Source: UBA2428 sp002343545
GTDB lineage: Bacteria; Bdellovibrionota; UBA2428
Reading direction: 5' to 3'
Assembly (NCBI GenBank): GCA_937952285.1
Contig: CALFZE010000007.1
Coordinates: 1-26,399 of the forward strand
DNA: 26,399 nucleotides
In this document: positions 1 to 7,082 of the stretch, piece by piece
Layout: each line of letters begins with the position of its first letter
How positions within the stretch are numbered: position 1 is the first letter of the stretch
Made by a program: the position numbers and the translations under genes
Notes under the pieces: model-generated
The model's input: only the letters and a program-made list of their open reading frames with translations
Database searches by the model: none
What the model was told of the DNA's origin: nothing

Positions 1-80
1 GCACGGTGTAGGTGCAGGTCATCGTGGTGGAGTTCGAGACGGCGGCGCAGGTCGCTTCGCGATCGGTGGCGCCGGTTTCG
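1..80. repeat. Direct repeat copy 1 (lipoprotein gene)
   Basis: This stretch matches 382-461, with the first 50 bases identical and only scattered mismatches after that. The spacing of 381 bp is exactly 127 codons, one Ig-like unit. It encodes the paired-Cys segment of the third repeat. The window edge falls inside it, so its true left limit is unknown. Confidence 0.9.
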
Positions 81-1339
81 AGCGTGAGCGCGGGCGCGCC
101 GCCCGTCGTGTCGACCGTCGCGGCTTCCGAGAACGTCACGACGAGACTGAGGCTCGCGCCGGCCTTGTAGGCGCCGTCGAGGTCGGAGGCGCTCACGCTC
201 AGGATGCTCGGAACGTCCCCGTTGATGACGAGGGCCTTTTGGCCGGCGAGCGAGTCCGCCGATCCGGGGGCCGGCAGGATCAAAGCCGCCGCGTTGCCCC
301 CGACGTCGAGGATCGTGCCGCCGTTCAGGCTCAGCGCGCCCGTCGACGCGTAGTCAAGGTCGCTCGAAGTGTCGCCGCTTTGCACGGTGTAGGTGCAGGT
401 CATCGTGGTGGAGTTCGAGACGGCGGCGCAGATCGCGTCGCGATCGGTCGCGCCCGTTTCCAGACGCAGGCGCGGCGACCCGACGACCGTGACGGCTTCG
501 GAGAACTCGACTTCGATGGCCAGGGCCGAGCCGGGGATGAAGGTCCCGTTGGGTTCGGACGACGAGACGCCGAGCACGGTCGGTGCAACGCCGTCCACGA
601 GCAGGTTCTTGAGACCGGACAAGGACTTGGCGTGGCCCGGCGCGCGCAGCGCCGTCGCGGCCGCGTTGCCGGCGGCGTCCTTCAGCGAGCCTCCGAGAAC
701 TTGGAAGGCGTCGACGCCGTGGTAGTCCAGACGATTCGCCGCGTGACCGGCCGCCACGGTGTAGGGACAGTTGATGCGGTTGGACTCGGCGACCTCGCAG
801 AGTGCGAGGGCGTCGTTCGCGCCCGTTTCGAGTTTGAGCGTGAGGATCGTGCCGATCGAGGCCTTGATGGGTTCCGAGAAGTAGAGCGAAACGACGAGCG
901 AGGCGCCGACGCCGAAGGCGCCGTCGGCCTGGTCCGAGGAAACGGCCGCCACGCTCGGCACGAGCGTGTCTTTCGTGAGCGTTCCCGAATAGGAAGATCC
1001 TTTGTCTCCCCGGATGAGGAGCGTGCTCGGGCCTTGCGGGAGCGGTTGTACGTTGACGAGCGCGGCGAAGCGGGAGTTCTCGCAAGTCGCGACGCCGCTC
1101 TCCAGGCCGTTCAGTTTAAGAAAGAGGGCTTCGCCTTCCACGGAGCAGGCGCCTTGGATCTTGAAGCTCGAGAGGTTGGAATTCGCGAGCACGGCGGCGG
1201 CGTCGACCGAAAGCTCAGCCGTCGACGCGGTCGGGGGCTTCGCCGCATTGCCGTCAACGTTGATGCTCAAGGTTCCGCCGCAGGCGGCCAGGATCATCAA
1301 CGATACGTACAGCGGCCAAGTGAAGAGGATCCGTTCCAT
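1..1339 (-). CDS. Lipoprotein with tandem Ig-like repeats (3' end beyond the window)
   Basis: The reading frame is open from an ATG at 1339 to the left edge, giving 446 visible residues without a stop. Residues 1-20 form a lipoprotein signal ending in the lipobox LAAC with Cys20, so a lipid-anchored envelope or surface protein is expected. Three related units follow, at about 125-250, 251-374 and 375 to the edge. They share the pattern FSEAVTV, LETGATDR, a paired-Cys segment and DxGGNAA, the pattern of bacterial Ig-like repeats found in surface and adhesion proteins. Each unit has two cysteines 10-11 residues apart (181/191, 304/315, 431/442), suggesting one disulfide per unit. No clear Shine-Dalgarno sits before the start. 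The ligand is unknown; adhesion or surface display is inferred. The reverse-frame ORF at 239-1378 is a shadow of this gene. Confidence 0.85.
   Translation of the reverse strand, partial: MERILFTWPLYVSLMILAACGGTLSINVDGNAAKPPTASTAELSVDAAAVLANSNLSSFKIQGACSVEGEALFLKLNGLESGVATCENSRFAALVNVQPLPQGPSTLLIRGDKGSSYSGTLTKDTLVPSVAAVSSDQADGAFGVGASLVVSLYFSEPIKASIGTILTLKLETGANDALALCEVAESNRINCPYTVAAGHAANRLDYHGVDAFQVLGGSLKDAAGNAAATALRAPGHAKSLSGLKNLLVDGVAPTVLGVSSSEPNGTFIPGSALAIEVEFSEAVTVVGSPRLRLETGATDRDAICAAVSNSTTMTCTYTVQSGDTSSDLDYASTGALSLNGGTILDVGGNAAALILPAPGSADSLAGQKALVINGDVPSILSVSASDLDGAYKAGASLSLVVTFSEAATVDTTGGAPALTLETGATDREATCAAVSNSTTMTCTYTV
382..461. repeat. Direct repeat copy 2 (lipoprotein gene)
   Basis: This is the partner of the copy at 1-80 and encodes the paired-Cys segment of the second Ig-like unit. 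Near identity at DNA level, beyond what protein similarity requires, points to recent duplication or gene conversion between repeat units. Confidence 0.9.
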
Positions 1340-1548
1340 GTTTGGAATTCTAGAGAACGGCTCGCATCGGGAGTTTGAAGATCGCGTGAAGGGAGGCGCG
1401 CCGAAGGGCCTTTCGGCGAAGCGCACGAAGGGCCCCTCTCGTTGTCGCCCGAATTTCCGCGGCTTGCCGAGTCTCGTTAAGATTCAAAGTGTGTGCCGAG
1501 CCGGAATGCGTTTTTGCTTGTTTCAACCGCGAATCTCGCAATCCCGGC

Positions 1549-2193
1549 TTAGTTGTACTCGGGGTGCCAGGCGAAGAAGACGCTCTTGCCCGCGATCTGT
1601 CGCATGACGCGATCGGCGACCGAGGGGTCGAGGGCGGGGCAGCCGAGGCTGAGGCCCGTGGAGCTCGAGTTCTCGCGCACGTAGGTCGCCGGATGGACGA
1701 CGACCCAGCGGTCGCGAGCGTTGCTGTTCGAGTTCTCTTTGCCGTCGATGAAGAGGCTCCAGCGGTTTTCGCCGTCGTCCCAGTACATTTCGCCCGTTAG
1801 GAAAGCTCCGAGCGAAGACATGCCCGAGCCGGGCGTGTTCGAAAAGCGATCCGCGTAGCCGTCGCGGTTGGGGTCCGATCCCGCGCCGTGCGCGGTGTGG
1901 AGCGCTTCGACCGCGCCCGACTTGAGGTTAATGACGTAGAAACGGTCGCGGCCGCTGTGCTTCGAAAAATCTACGACGCTCAGGTACGACTTGTTCTGCA
2001 CCTTGGCTTCGTTGGCGTCGTACCAAGCGAGCGCCTTCGAGAGCGCGACCGCGGGAACTTCCTTCTTCGGATCGAGGTGCGACCATTTCGAAGCGGGAGC
2101 GCGCGCGCCGGCGGCCGAAGCCGCGAACGGAGTCGCGAGCGCGAGGGCGAGGGCGAGAAAGAATTTGGTGGGGTTGCCTTTGATGAGACTCAT
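1549..2193 (-). CDS. Exported murein L,D-transpeptidase catalytic domain protein (PF13645-like)
   Basis: This 214-residue protein begins with a Sec signal peptide: a basic start, a Leu/Ala-rich core at about 11-20 and a likely cut after ASA near residue 27. The mature part matches the murein L,D-transpeptidase catalytic family (YkuD_2). It has an HGAGSDPNRDG segment at about 102-112, VVHPATYV with His167, and the nucleophile motif SLGCPAL with Cys185. Such enzymes make or remodel 3-3 peptidoglycan crosslinks or attach proteins to murein in the periplasm. If the organism is a Bdellovibrio relative, wall remodelling during growth or predation is plausible but not shown. The start codon lies in the loop of a perfect inverted repeat, and no Shine-Dalgarno is visible. 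Confidence 0.85.
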   Translation of the reverse strand: MSLIKGNPTKFFLALALALATPFAASAAGARAPASKWSHLDPKKEVPAVALSKALAWYDANEAKVQNKSYLSVVDFSKHSGRDRFYVINLKSGAVEALHTAHGAGSDPNRDGYADRFSNTPGSGMSSLGAFLTGEMYWDDGENRWSLFIDGKENSNSNARDRWVVVHPATYVRENSSSTGLSLGCPALDPSVADRVMRQIAGKSVFFAWHPEYN

Positions 2194-2204
2194 GAAGTCT
2201 CATC
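2182..2204. promoter_or_regulatory. Inverted repeat enclosing the L,D-transpeptidase start codon
   Basis: GATGAGACT at 2182-2190 and AGTCTCATC at 2196-2204 are perfect 9-bp arms around a 5-nt loop. The minus-strand ATG at 2193-2191 lies in that loop. In mRNA this hairpin would cover the initiation region; in DNA it could be a dimer-binding operator. The repeat is seen directly, the role is inferred. Confidence 0.55.
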
Positions 2205-2296
2205 GGGCGAGGCGGGGACGGGCTTGATCGCGCGACGCGCGAGCGCTCCGCGGCGGAGCCCCATGGCCGCGCGCGTGCTCGCATTCCGGGAGGACG

Positions 2297-2312
2297 ACGT
2301 TTAAGAAAACGT
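2297..2312. promoter_or_regulatory. Small inverted repeat upstream of the L,D-transpeptidase gene
   Basis: ACGTTT at 2297-2302 and AAACGT at 2307-2312 flank a 4-nt centre. The site lies in an AT-richer patch about 104 bp upstream of the L,D-transpeptidase start and just past the end of the renalase-like gene. It could be a weak terminator stem or a regulator site. No supporting promoter boxes are clear. Confidence 0.3.
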
Positions 2313-2347
2313 GAAGTTTCGGTGAGGACGGCCTTCGCGCCGGGACC

Positions 2348-3346
2348 CTAAGCGTTCTTCGTTTGGGAGGGCGAAGCGTTCAGGAAACTTTCCACGGCTC
2401 GGCGGGCGGATTCCATCGCATTCTCGGCACGGCCTACTCCGAGGTGCCCGTCGCCGATGAAAAAGACGGGGCGCCCGTCGACGGCGTCGCGACGCTCGAA
2501 GCCGTGCTGTCGGCTCGGGTCGAGCCCCGATAGCGGGAAGGCGTGCTTCCAGAACTTCAGGTCGAGCAGCGTCTTGCTGCCCTTCTTGAAGAGCGGAACC
2601 CAGTCCGCGAGGTCCTTCTCGAGCAGGTCTTCGATGTGGTCGAGGGTGTTTTGCCCGTCGCGGTACCATTCGAGGGAGGCTTCGGGGTCGAGTTGCGCGA
2701 CCCAGATCTCGCTCTGGCCGCGCTTGAGGCCTTCGTGCGCGAGCCAGCCCAGGCCCTTGCGTCCCGAGGTGTCGCGGTAGGCGAAGATCTCGGCCGTCTC
2801 GACCGGAGGGTCCTTCCAGGCGAAGGTCAGGTTCAGACAGGGGCGGTATTCGACGGGTTCGTTTTGGCCGAAGCTTTCGGCCTGCGGTCCCGGGGCGCTC
2901 ACGAAGGCCGCGTCGAAGCCTTCTTTCCAGAGGGCGTCGCCGTCGCGGACCGGGGACTCGAAGCGGATCTCGAAGCGGGGACCATAGTCCTTCAAGCGGG
3001 CGAGGAGGCGTTCGCTCCAGGTCGCCATGCCGTCCGTGAAGTAATAGCGTTGGGCGGGCTCGACGACCCAGCCTTCGGGCAAGCAAAGAATCGGGTAGGG
3101 CAATTCGCGAAGGCTTTCGCTCGGCGCAATTTCTAAGAAAAGCTCTTTTAGGTGTTCGTCGTCAATCGAAAGGAACTGACAACCCGTATCAATCGCGACA
3201 TTGTTCGTGAGACGTCGCGTCGACATGCGTCCCCCGACCGACGGCGACTTCTCGAAGACGACGACACGAGCGTTCGGATCGCGCTTGAGTAAAAAATAAG
3301 CGGCGCAGAGGCCCGAGACTCCAGCCCCGACAATTGCGATTTTCAT
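2348..3346 (-). CDS. Renalase-like NAD(P)/FAD-dependent amine oxidase family protein
   Basis: This is a 332-residue flavoprotein. The N-terminus MKIAIVGAGVSG is a Rossmann FAD-binding motif (GxGxxG at residues 7-12). It is followed by an acidic strand end (VFEK) and the VGGRMSTRR segment typical of renalase and related amine oxidases. The C-terminal FFIGDGHLGVGRAENAMESA is the second FAD-contact region of the family, so the fold is complete. It probably acts in the cytoplasm, as there is no signal peptide or membrane segment. Its substrate cannot be read from the sequence; renalases oxidise off-pathway dihydronicotinamide isomers, but that specificity is only a possibility here. It is divergent from guaB across a 22-bp gap, and the start at 3346 is fixed by the Rossmann motif. 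Confidence 0.8.
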   Translation of the reverse strand: MKIAIVGAGVSGLCAAYFLLKRDPNARVVVFEKSPSVGGRMSTRRLTNNVAIDTGCQFLSIDDEHLKELFLEIAPSESLRELPYPILCLPEGWVVEPAQRYYFTDGMATWSERLLARLKDYGPRFEIRFESPVRDGDALWKEGFDAAFVSAPGPQAESFGQNEPVEYRPCLNLTFAWKDPPVETAEIFAYRDTSGRKGLGWLAHEGLKRGQSEIWVAQLDPEASLEWYRDGQNTLDHIEDLLEKDLADWVPLFKKGSKTLLDLKFWKHAFPLSGLDPSRQHGFERRDAVDGRPVFFIGDGHLGVGRAENAMESARRAVESFLNASPSQTKNA

Positions 3347-3362
3347 TCGGCTTCACTATATC
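3334..3362 (+). promoter_or_regulatory. Candidate guaB promoter, possibly bidirectional
   Basis: TTGCGA at 3334-3339 and TATATC at 3357-3362 are 17 bp apart, each matching four of six consensus bases. The expected start point would fall at or next to the guaB ATG at 3369, giving a leaderless or near-leaderless mRNA, consistent with the missing Shine-Dalgarno. On the other strand, TATAGT at 3360-3355 matches five of six -10 bases and lies 8 bp before the renalase-like ATG. The two -10 elements overlap. This is read by eye only. Confidence 0.4.
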
Positions 3363-3368
3363 CCCAAT

Positions 3369-4859
3369 ATGCAAATGGGTCCCACGCCCGAGCAATTTCC
3401 CTACAGCTTAGCCTTCGACGACGTCCTGCTTGAGCCGGGCTATTCGGAGGTCCTTCCGTCCGAGGTCAGCGTGCGAACGCGTCTCGGGCCCCTCGCGCTG
3501 AATACGCCGATTCTCTCGGCGGCGATGGACACCGTGACGGAAAGTCGCATGGCCATCGCGATGGCGCTGCTCGGAGGCATGGGGGTTCTGCACAAGAACC
3601 TCACGGCCGAAGAGCAGGCGGCCGAGGTTCGGCGGGTGAAAAAGTTCCAGCACGCCGTAATTGCTGCGCCGCTCACGGTTTCTCCGGCAGACACGCTCCA
3701 AAAACTGCGCGAACTCATGAGGGACACCGGCATCACCGGTTTTCCCGTTGTCGACGCGGAGGGCCGGCCCGTCGGAATGTGCACGGGGCGCGATATCCGT
3801 TACGCCGCGAGCGAGAGCCTGACGGTTCGCGACGTCATGAGCTCCCCCGTCAAGACGCTTCCGATGGGAGCGACGCCGGAACAGGCCCAAGCCTTCTTCC
3901 GCGAACACAAAGTCGAGAAGGCGCCGCTCGTGGATGCCGCGGGTCGGCTCAAGGGCCTCATCACTTCGAAAGACCTTCGCCAGGCCGTCGATCATCCCGA
4001 AGCCTTTCGAGACCAGCGCGGCTCGCTCGGCGTGGCGGCGGCGATCGGGGCGGGCGCCGTCGACGGGCTGGGGCGGGCCGAAGTGCTCGTCGCCGCGGGC
4101 GTGGATTGCTTGGTCGTCGACTCGGCCCATGGGCACAGCAAGGGAATCCTCGAGACGCTGCGCCACCTGCGCAAGCTTTACCCGGAGCTCGCCCTCATCG
4201 GCGGCAACGTCGCGACGGCCGAGGGGGCCCTCGCCGTCGTCGAGGCGGGCGCGAACATCGTGAAGATCGGCATGGGGCCCGGCTCCATCTGCACGACGCG
4301 CATCGTGAGCGGCGCCGGCGTGCCGCAGCTCACCGCCGTCTACGAGTGCGCGCGAGCCCTCCGCGCGAAACGTCCCGACGTGGGATTGATCGCCGACGGA
4401 GGCATTCGTTTCTCGGGCGACGTCGCGAAGGCCCTCGCGGCCGGCGCGCACGCCGTCATGCTGGGCGGGTTGCTCGCGGGAACCGAAGAATCCCCCGGCG
4501 AAACGATCCTCTACATGGGGCGCAGCTACAAATCCTACCGCGGCATGGGTTCGCTCTCCGCGATGAAGCGCGGCTCGAAGTCGCGCTATTTCCAAGGCTC
4601 CGTGAAGGAAGCTTCGAAGCTGGTCCCCGAGGGCGTCGAGGCCCGCGTTCCCTACCGCGGCGTCGTCGCGGAGTTCGTCCACCAGCTCTCCGGAGGGCTA
4701 CGCGCCGGCATGGGCTACGTCGGCGCGCGCGACCTGGAAGACTTCTACGCGAAGGCTCGCTTCCGGCGCATCTCGCCGGGCGCGCTCAAAGAGAGTCACG
4801 TCCATAACGTCACGATCACGGCCGAGGCGCCGAACTACAGCGGTGGGAGCAACGAATGA
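3369..4859 (+). CDS. guaB: Inosine-5'-monophosphate dehydrogenase
   Basis: GuaB oxidises IMP to XMP with NAD+, the committed step to GMP. The 496-residue length is normal. Visible parts are the N-terminal LAFDDVLLEPG, an AAMDTVTE strand, and two CBS domains at about 95-210 with GITGFPVVD and KAPLVD cores. The catalytic loop is GPGSICTTR with Cys308, followed by IADGGIRFSGD, the MKRGSKSRYFQG segment at 400-410, and the flap with Arg and Tyr in EARVPYRG (425-431). The CBS pair usually binds adenine or guanine nucleotides for allosteric control. The start could be Met1 or Met3; no Shine-Dalgarno precedes either. It overlaps guaA by ATGA at 4856-4859, which indicates translational coupling. Confidence 0.97.
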   Translation: MQMGPTPEQFPYSLAFDDVLLEPGYSEVLPSEVSVRTRLGPLALNTPILSAAMDTVTESRMAIAMALLGGMGVLHKNLTAEEQAAEVRRVKKFQHAVIAAPLTVSPADTLQKLRELMRDTGITGFPVVDAEGRPVGMCTGRDIRYAASESLTVRDVMSSPVKTLPMGATPEQAQAFFREHKVEKAPLVDAAGRLKGLITSKDLRQAVDHPEAFRDQRGSLGVAAAIGAGAVDGLGRAEVLVAAGVDCLVVDSAHGHSKGILETLRHLRKLYPELALIGGNVATAEGALAVVEAGANIVKIGMGPGSICTTRIVSGAGVPQLTAVYECARALRAKRPDVGLIADGGIRFSGDVAKALAAGAHAVMLGGLLAGTEESPGETILYMGRSYKSYRGMGSLSAMKRGSKSRYFQGSVKEASKLVPEGVEARVPYRGVVAEFVHQLSGGLRAGMGYVGARDLEDFYAKARFRRISPGALKESHVHNVTITAEAPNYSGGSNE

Positions 4860-6379
4860 TCCTCGTTCTCGACTACGGATCGCAGTACACGCAGCTCATC
4901 GCCCGTCGCCTTCGCTCGCTCGGCTTCCAGACCGACGTCGTTCCCGGGGAAATCTCGGCCGACGAGATTCGCGCGCGTTCCGTCGCGGGCGTCGTGCTCT
5001 CGGGGTCGCCGTCGAGCGTGGGCGAAGACCTGCATCCCGACGAGAAAATCCTCGATCTGGGCGTTCCGCTCTTGGGGCTCTGCTTTGGCTACCATTTTCT
5101 CGCCGCCAAGCTCGGCGGCAAGGTCGAAGCGCAGACCAAGCGCGAGTACGGTCCGGCGCAAGTCACGCGCACCGACGCGGGCCGGCTTGATCCGCTCACG
5201 CGCGATCTGCCGGATCGCGCGCGCATGTGGATGAGCCACGGCGACAGCGTGACGAAGTTGCCCCCGGGCTCCGAGCTCTTGCTCGAGAGCGCCGGCGAGA
5301 TCGCGGGCTTCGCGGTCCCTTCGCGCAAGTTCTGGGGGCTCCAGTTCCACCCCGAGGTCGTCCACTCCGAAAAGGGCGAGGTGCTGTTGAACGCCTTTGC
5401 CGAACGCGTTTGCGGTCTTAAGCCGGATTGGAACCTGCGCGACCAGCTCGAAGGTGTTTTGTCCGAGCTCCGCGAGCAGCTCAAAGGCGTCGAAGAAGTT
5501 CTCTGCGCCGTCTCGGGCGGCGTGGATTCGACCGTGCTCGCGGTTCTCCTGTCGCAGGTCGTGAAGGTCCGCGCGGTTTTCGTGGATCACGGTTTCCTGC
5601 GCGCCTACGACCTTCCCGATTTGCAGAAGATCTTCGCGCAGTATCCCGGCATTCGCCTCGAAGTCGTCGACGCGCGCCAACGCTTTTGGAAGGAACTCGA
5701 CGGGGTTTTTGATCCCGAGACCAAGCGCAAAGCCATCGGCCGTCTCTTCATCGAGACCTTCCGCGACGCCGCGGATCCCAAGCGCAATCCCTACCTGGGC
5801 CAAGGCACCATCTACTCCGACGTCATCGAGAGTGCGGGCAGCAAGACGGGCGCGGCGCATCTCATCAAGAGCCACCACAACGTGGGCGGCTTGCCCGAAG
5901 ACATGCCCTTTAAGCTCGTCGAGCCGCTCCGTCGTTTCTTCAAGGACGAAGTCCGCGAGCTCGGCGCTTTGCTCGGGATCGACCGTGCCGCGCTGGCCCG
6001 TCACCCCTTTCCGGGGCCCGGGCTCGCGATCCGTTGCTTGGGACCGCTCAAGCCCGAGCGCATCGAAGTCCTGCGCCGCGCGGACGCGATTTTCCGCGAG
6101 GAACTCCTGGCGCGCGACCTCTACCGAAAAACTTGGCAGGCCCTCGTCGTGCTCACCGACGTGAAGAGCGTCGGGGTCATGGGCGACGGCCGGAGCTACG
6201 AGTCCGCGCTCGTCATCCGTTGCGTCGACTCGGTCGACGCCATGACGGCCGAGGCGAGCGAGTTGCCCTGGCACGATCTCAAGGCGATTTCCTCGCGCAT
6301 CGTGAACGAAGTGCGGGGCATCAACCGCGTCGTCTTCGACCTCACCTCGAAACCGCCGGGAACGATCGAATGGGAATGA
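4856..6379 (+). CDS. guaA: GMP synthase (glutamine-hydrolysing)
   Basis: GuaA converts XMP to GMP using ATP and glutamine. The 507-residue chain has the N-terminal class I glutaminase with nucleophile Cys76 (LLGLCFGYH) and the His165/Glu167 pair in FHPEVVHS. The PP-loop ATPase motif SGGVDS is at 220-225, followed by the C-terminal dimerisation domain ending in KPPGTIEWE, the usual GuaA terminus. The nucleophile elbow reads FGYH where GMQ-like residues are more common, a mild variant. It overlaps guaB by 4 nt and is followed by a 28-nt gap before purN. Confidence 0.97.
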   Translation: MILVLDYGSQYTQLIARRLRSLGFQTDVVPGEISADEIRARSVAGVVLSGSPSSVGEDLHPDEKILDLGVPLLGLCFGYHFLAAKLGGKVEAQTKREYGPAQVTRTDAGRLDPLTRDLPDRARMWMSHGDSVTKLPPGSELLLESAGEIAGFAVPSRKFWGLQFHPEVVHSEKGEVLLNAFAERVCGLKPDWNLRDQLEGVLSELREQLKGVEEVLCAVSGGVDSTVLAVLLSQVVKVRAVFVDHGFLRAYDLPDLQKIFAQYPGIRLEVVDARQRFWKELDGVFDPETKRKAIGRLFIETFRDAADPKRNPYLGQGTIYSDVIESAGSKTGAAHLIKSHHNVGGLPEDMPFKLVEPLRRFFKDEVRELGALLGIDRAALARHPFPGPGLAIRCLGPLKPERIEVLRRADAIFREELLARDLYRKTWQALVVLTDVKSVGVMGDGRSYESALVIRCVDSVDAMTAEASELPWHDLKAISSRIVNEVRGINRVVFDLTSKPPGTIEWE

Positions 6380-6407
6380 AGAAAGCTTTGAGGAAGGGAA
6401 CTCCGAA

Positions 6408-7082
6408 GTGAACCCGAGACCGTGGATAGCGCTGTCGAGCTCGACGGGCCGTACGCTAGCCACGCTCGTGCGCACCCTTAGCCCGGAAGCTCGGGCCTCC
6501 CTGCGGGGGCTCTACACGGACCGTGAATGCGGGGCCCCGGCCGCGCTCGCCGAGGTCCGCCCCGACGTTCCGCATCTTCGCCTGCCCCGTAAGGAGCTGG
6601 AGAAGCGCGTGCTCGAGGATCTCCGTCGTCCGGAGCTGCGCGACGCGCTCGTGCTTTGCTGCGGCTACTTCGCGATCCTCTCCAAGGACTTCGTCGAGAA
6701 TTGCCCGGCGCCGCTCGTCAACACGCACCCCTCGCTCTTGCCGGCCTTTCCGGGCCTCGAGAAATCGGTGCACGAGCAGGCCGCGCGACAGGTCGCGGTG
6801 TCGGGTTTCACCGTGCATCTCATCACGGCCGAGCTCGACGGGGGACCGATCCTCTTTCAACATCCCGTTTGGCTCGACCCCGCGCTCGAGCCCGAGGCCT
6901 TGCGCGAATCCGTGCGTGCGGCCGAGCAGCATTACCTTCCCCAGATTTGGGATCGCCTGCTGCGTACGGATCTGCGCGGCCCGGATCGCGACGCCGTCTC
7001 GTCGCTCGAACTTCGTCGTCGACTCGGGCTTCGCGCGCCGAGCTTCAAGAATTTGGATTTGCACACGGAAAGGTCGCCTTAG
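6408..7082 (+). CDS. purN: Phosphoribosylglycinamide formyltransferase (GAR transformylase)
   Basis: PurN formylates GAR to FGAR using 10-formyl-tetrahydrofolate. The 224-residue protein has the family core VNTHPSLLPAFPG with Asn105 and His107, and ELDGGPILFQ with Asp144, matching the catalytic Asn-His-Asp set of E. coli PurN (106, 108, 144). The N-terminal phosphate loop reads SSTGRT instead of the usual SGxGSN, so this copy is diverged there. GTG at 6408 is the start, with AGGAAGGG at 6391-6398 as ribosome-binding site. Its stop TAG touches the purB ATG directly. The identity is well supported by both motif and neighbours. Confidence 0.9.
   Translation: MNPRPWIALSSSTGRTLATLVRTLSPEARASLRGLYTDRECGAPAALAEVRPDVPHLRLPRKELEKRVLEDLRRPELRDALVLCCGYFAILSKDFVENCPAPLVNTHPSLLPAFPGLEKSVHEQAARQVAVSGFTVHLITAELDGGPILFQHPVWLDPALEPEALRESVRAAEQHYLPQIWDRLLRTDLRGPDRDAVSSLELRRRLGLRAPSFKNLDLHTERSP

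Noticed and set aside
239..1378. Long plus-strand frame of 379 codons
   Set aside because: It is antisense to the Ig-like lipoprotein, whose frame has a lipobox and clear repeats. The plus-strand frame is only Arg/Gly-rich low-complexity translation.
1350..1541. 63-codon minus-strand frame in the gap before the lipoprotein gene
   Set aside because: Its composition is Arg/Ala-rich with no motif, and no ribosome-binding site is visible.
1340..1548. Possible terminator or promoter in the 209-bp gap
   Set aside because: Only a weak 5-bp GGGCC/GGCCC pairing and no convincing -10/-35 pair were seen.
6370..6411. 13-codon frame between guaA and purN (MGMKKALRKGTPK)
   Set aside because: It starts inside guaA and ends over the purN GTG. 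It has no ribosome-binding site of its own and is too short to support as a gene.
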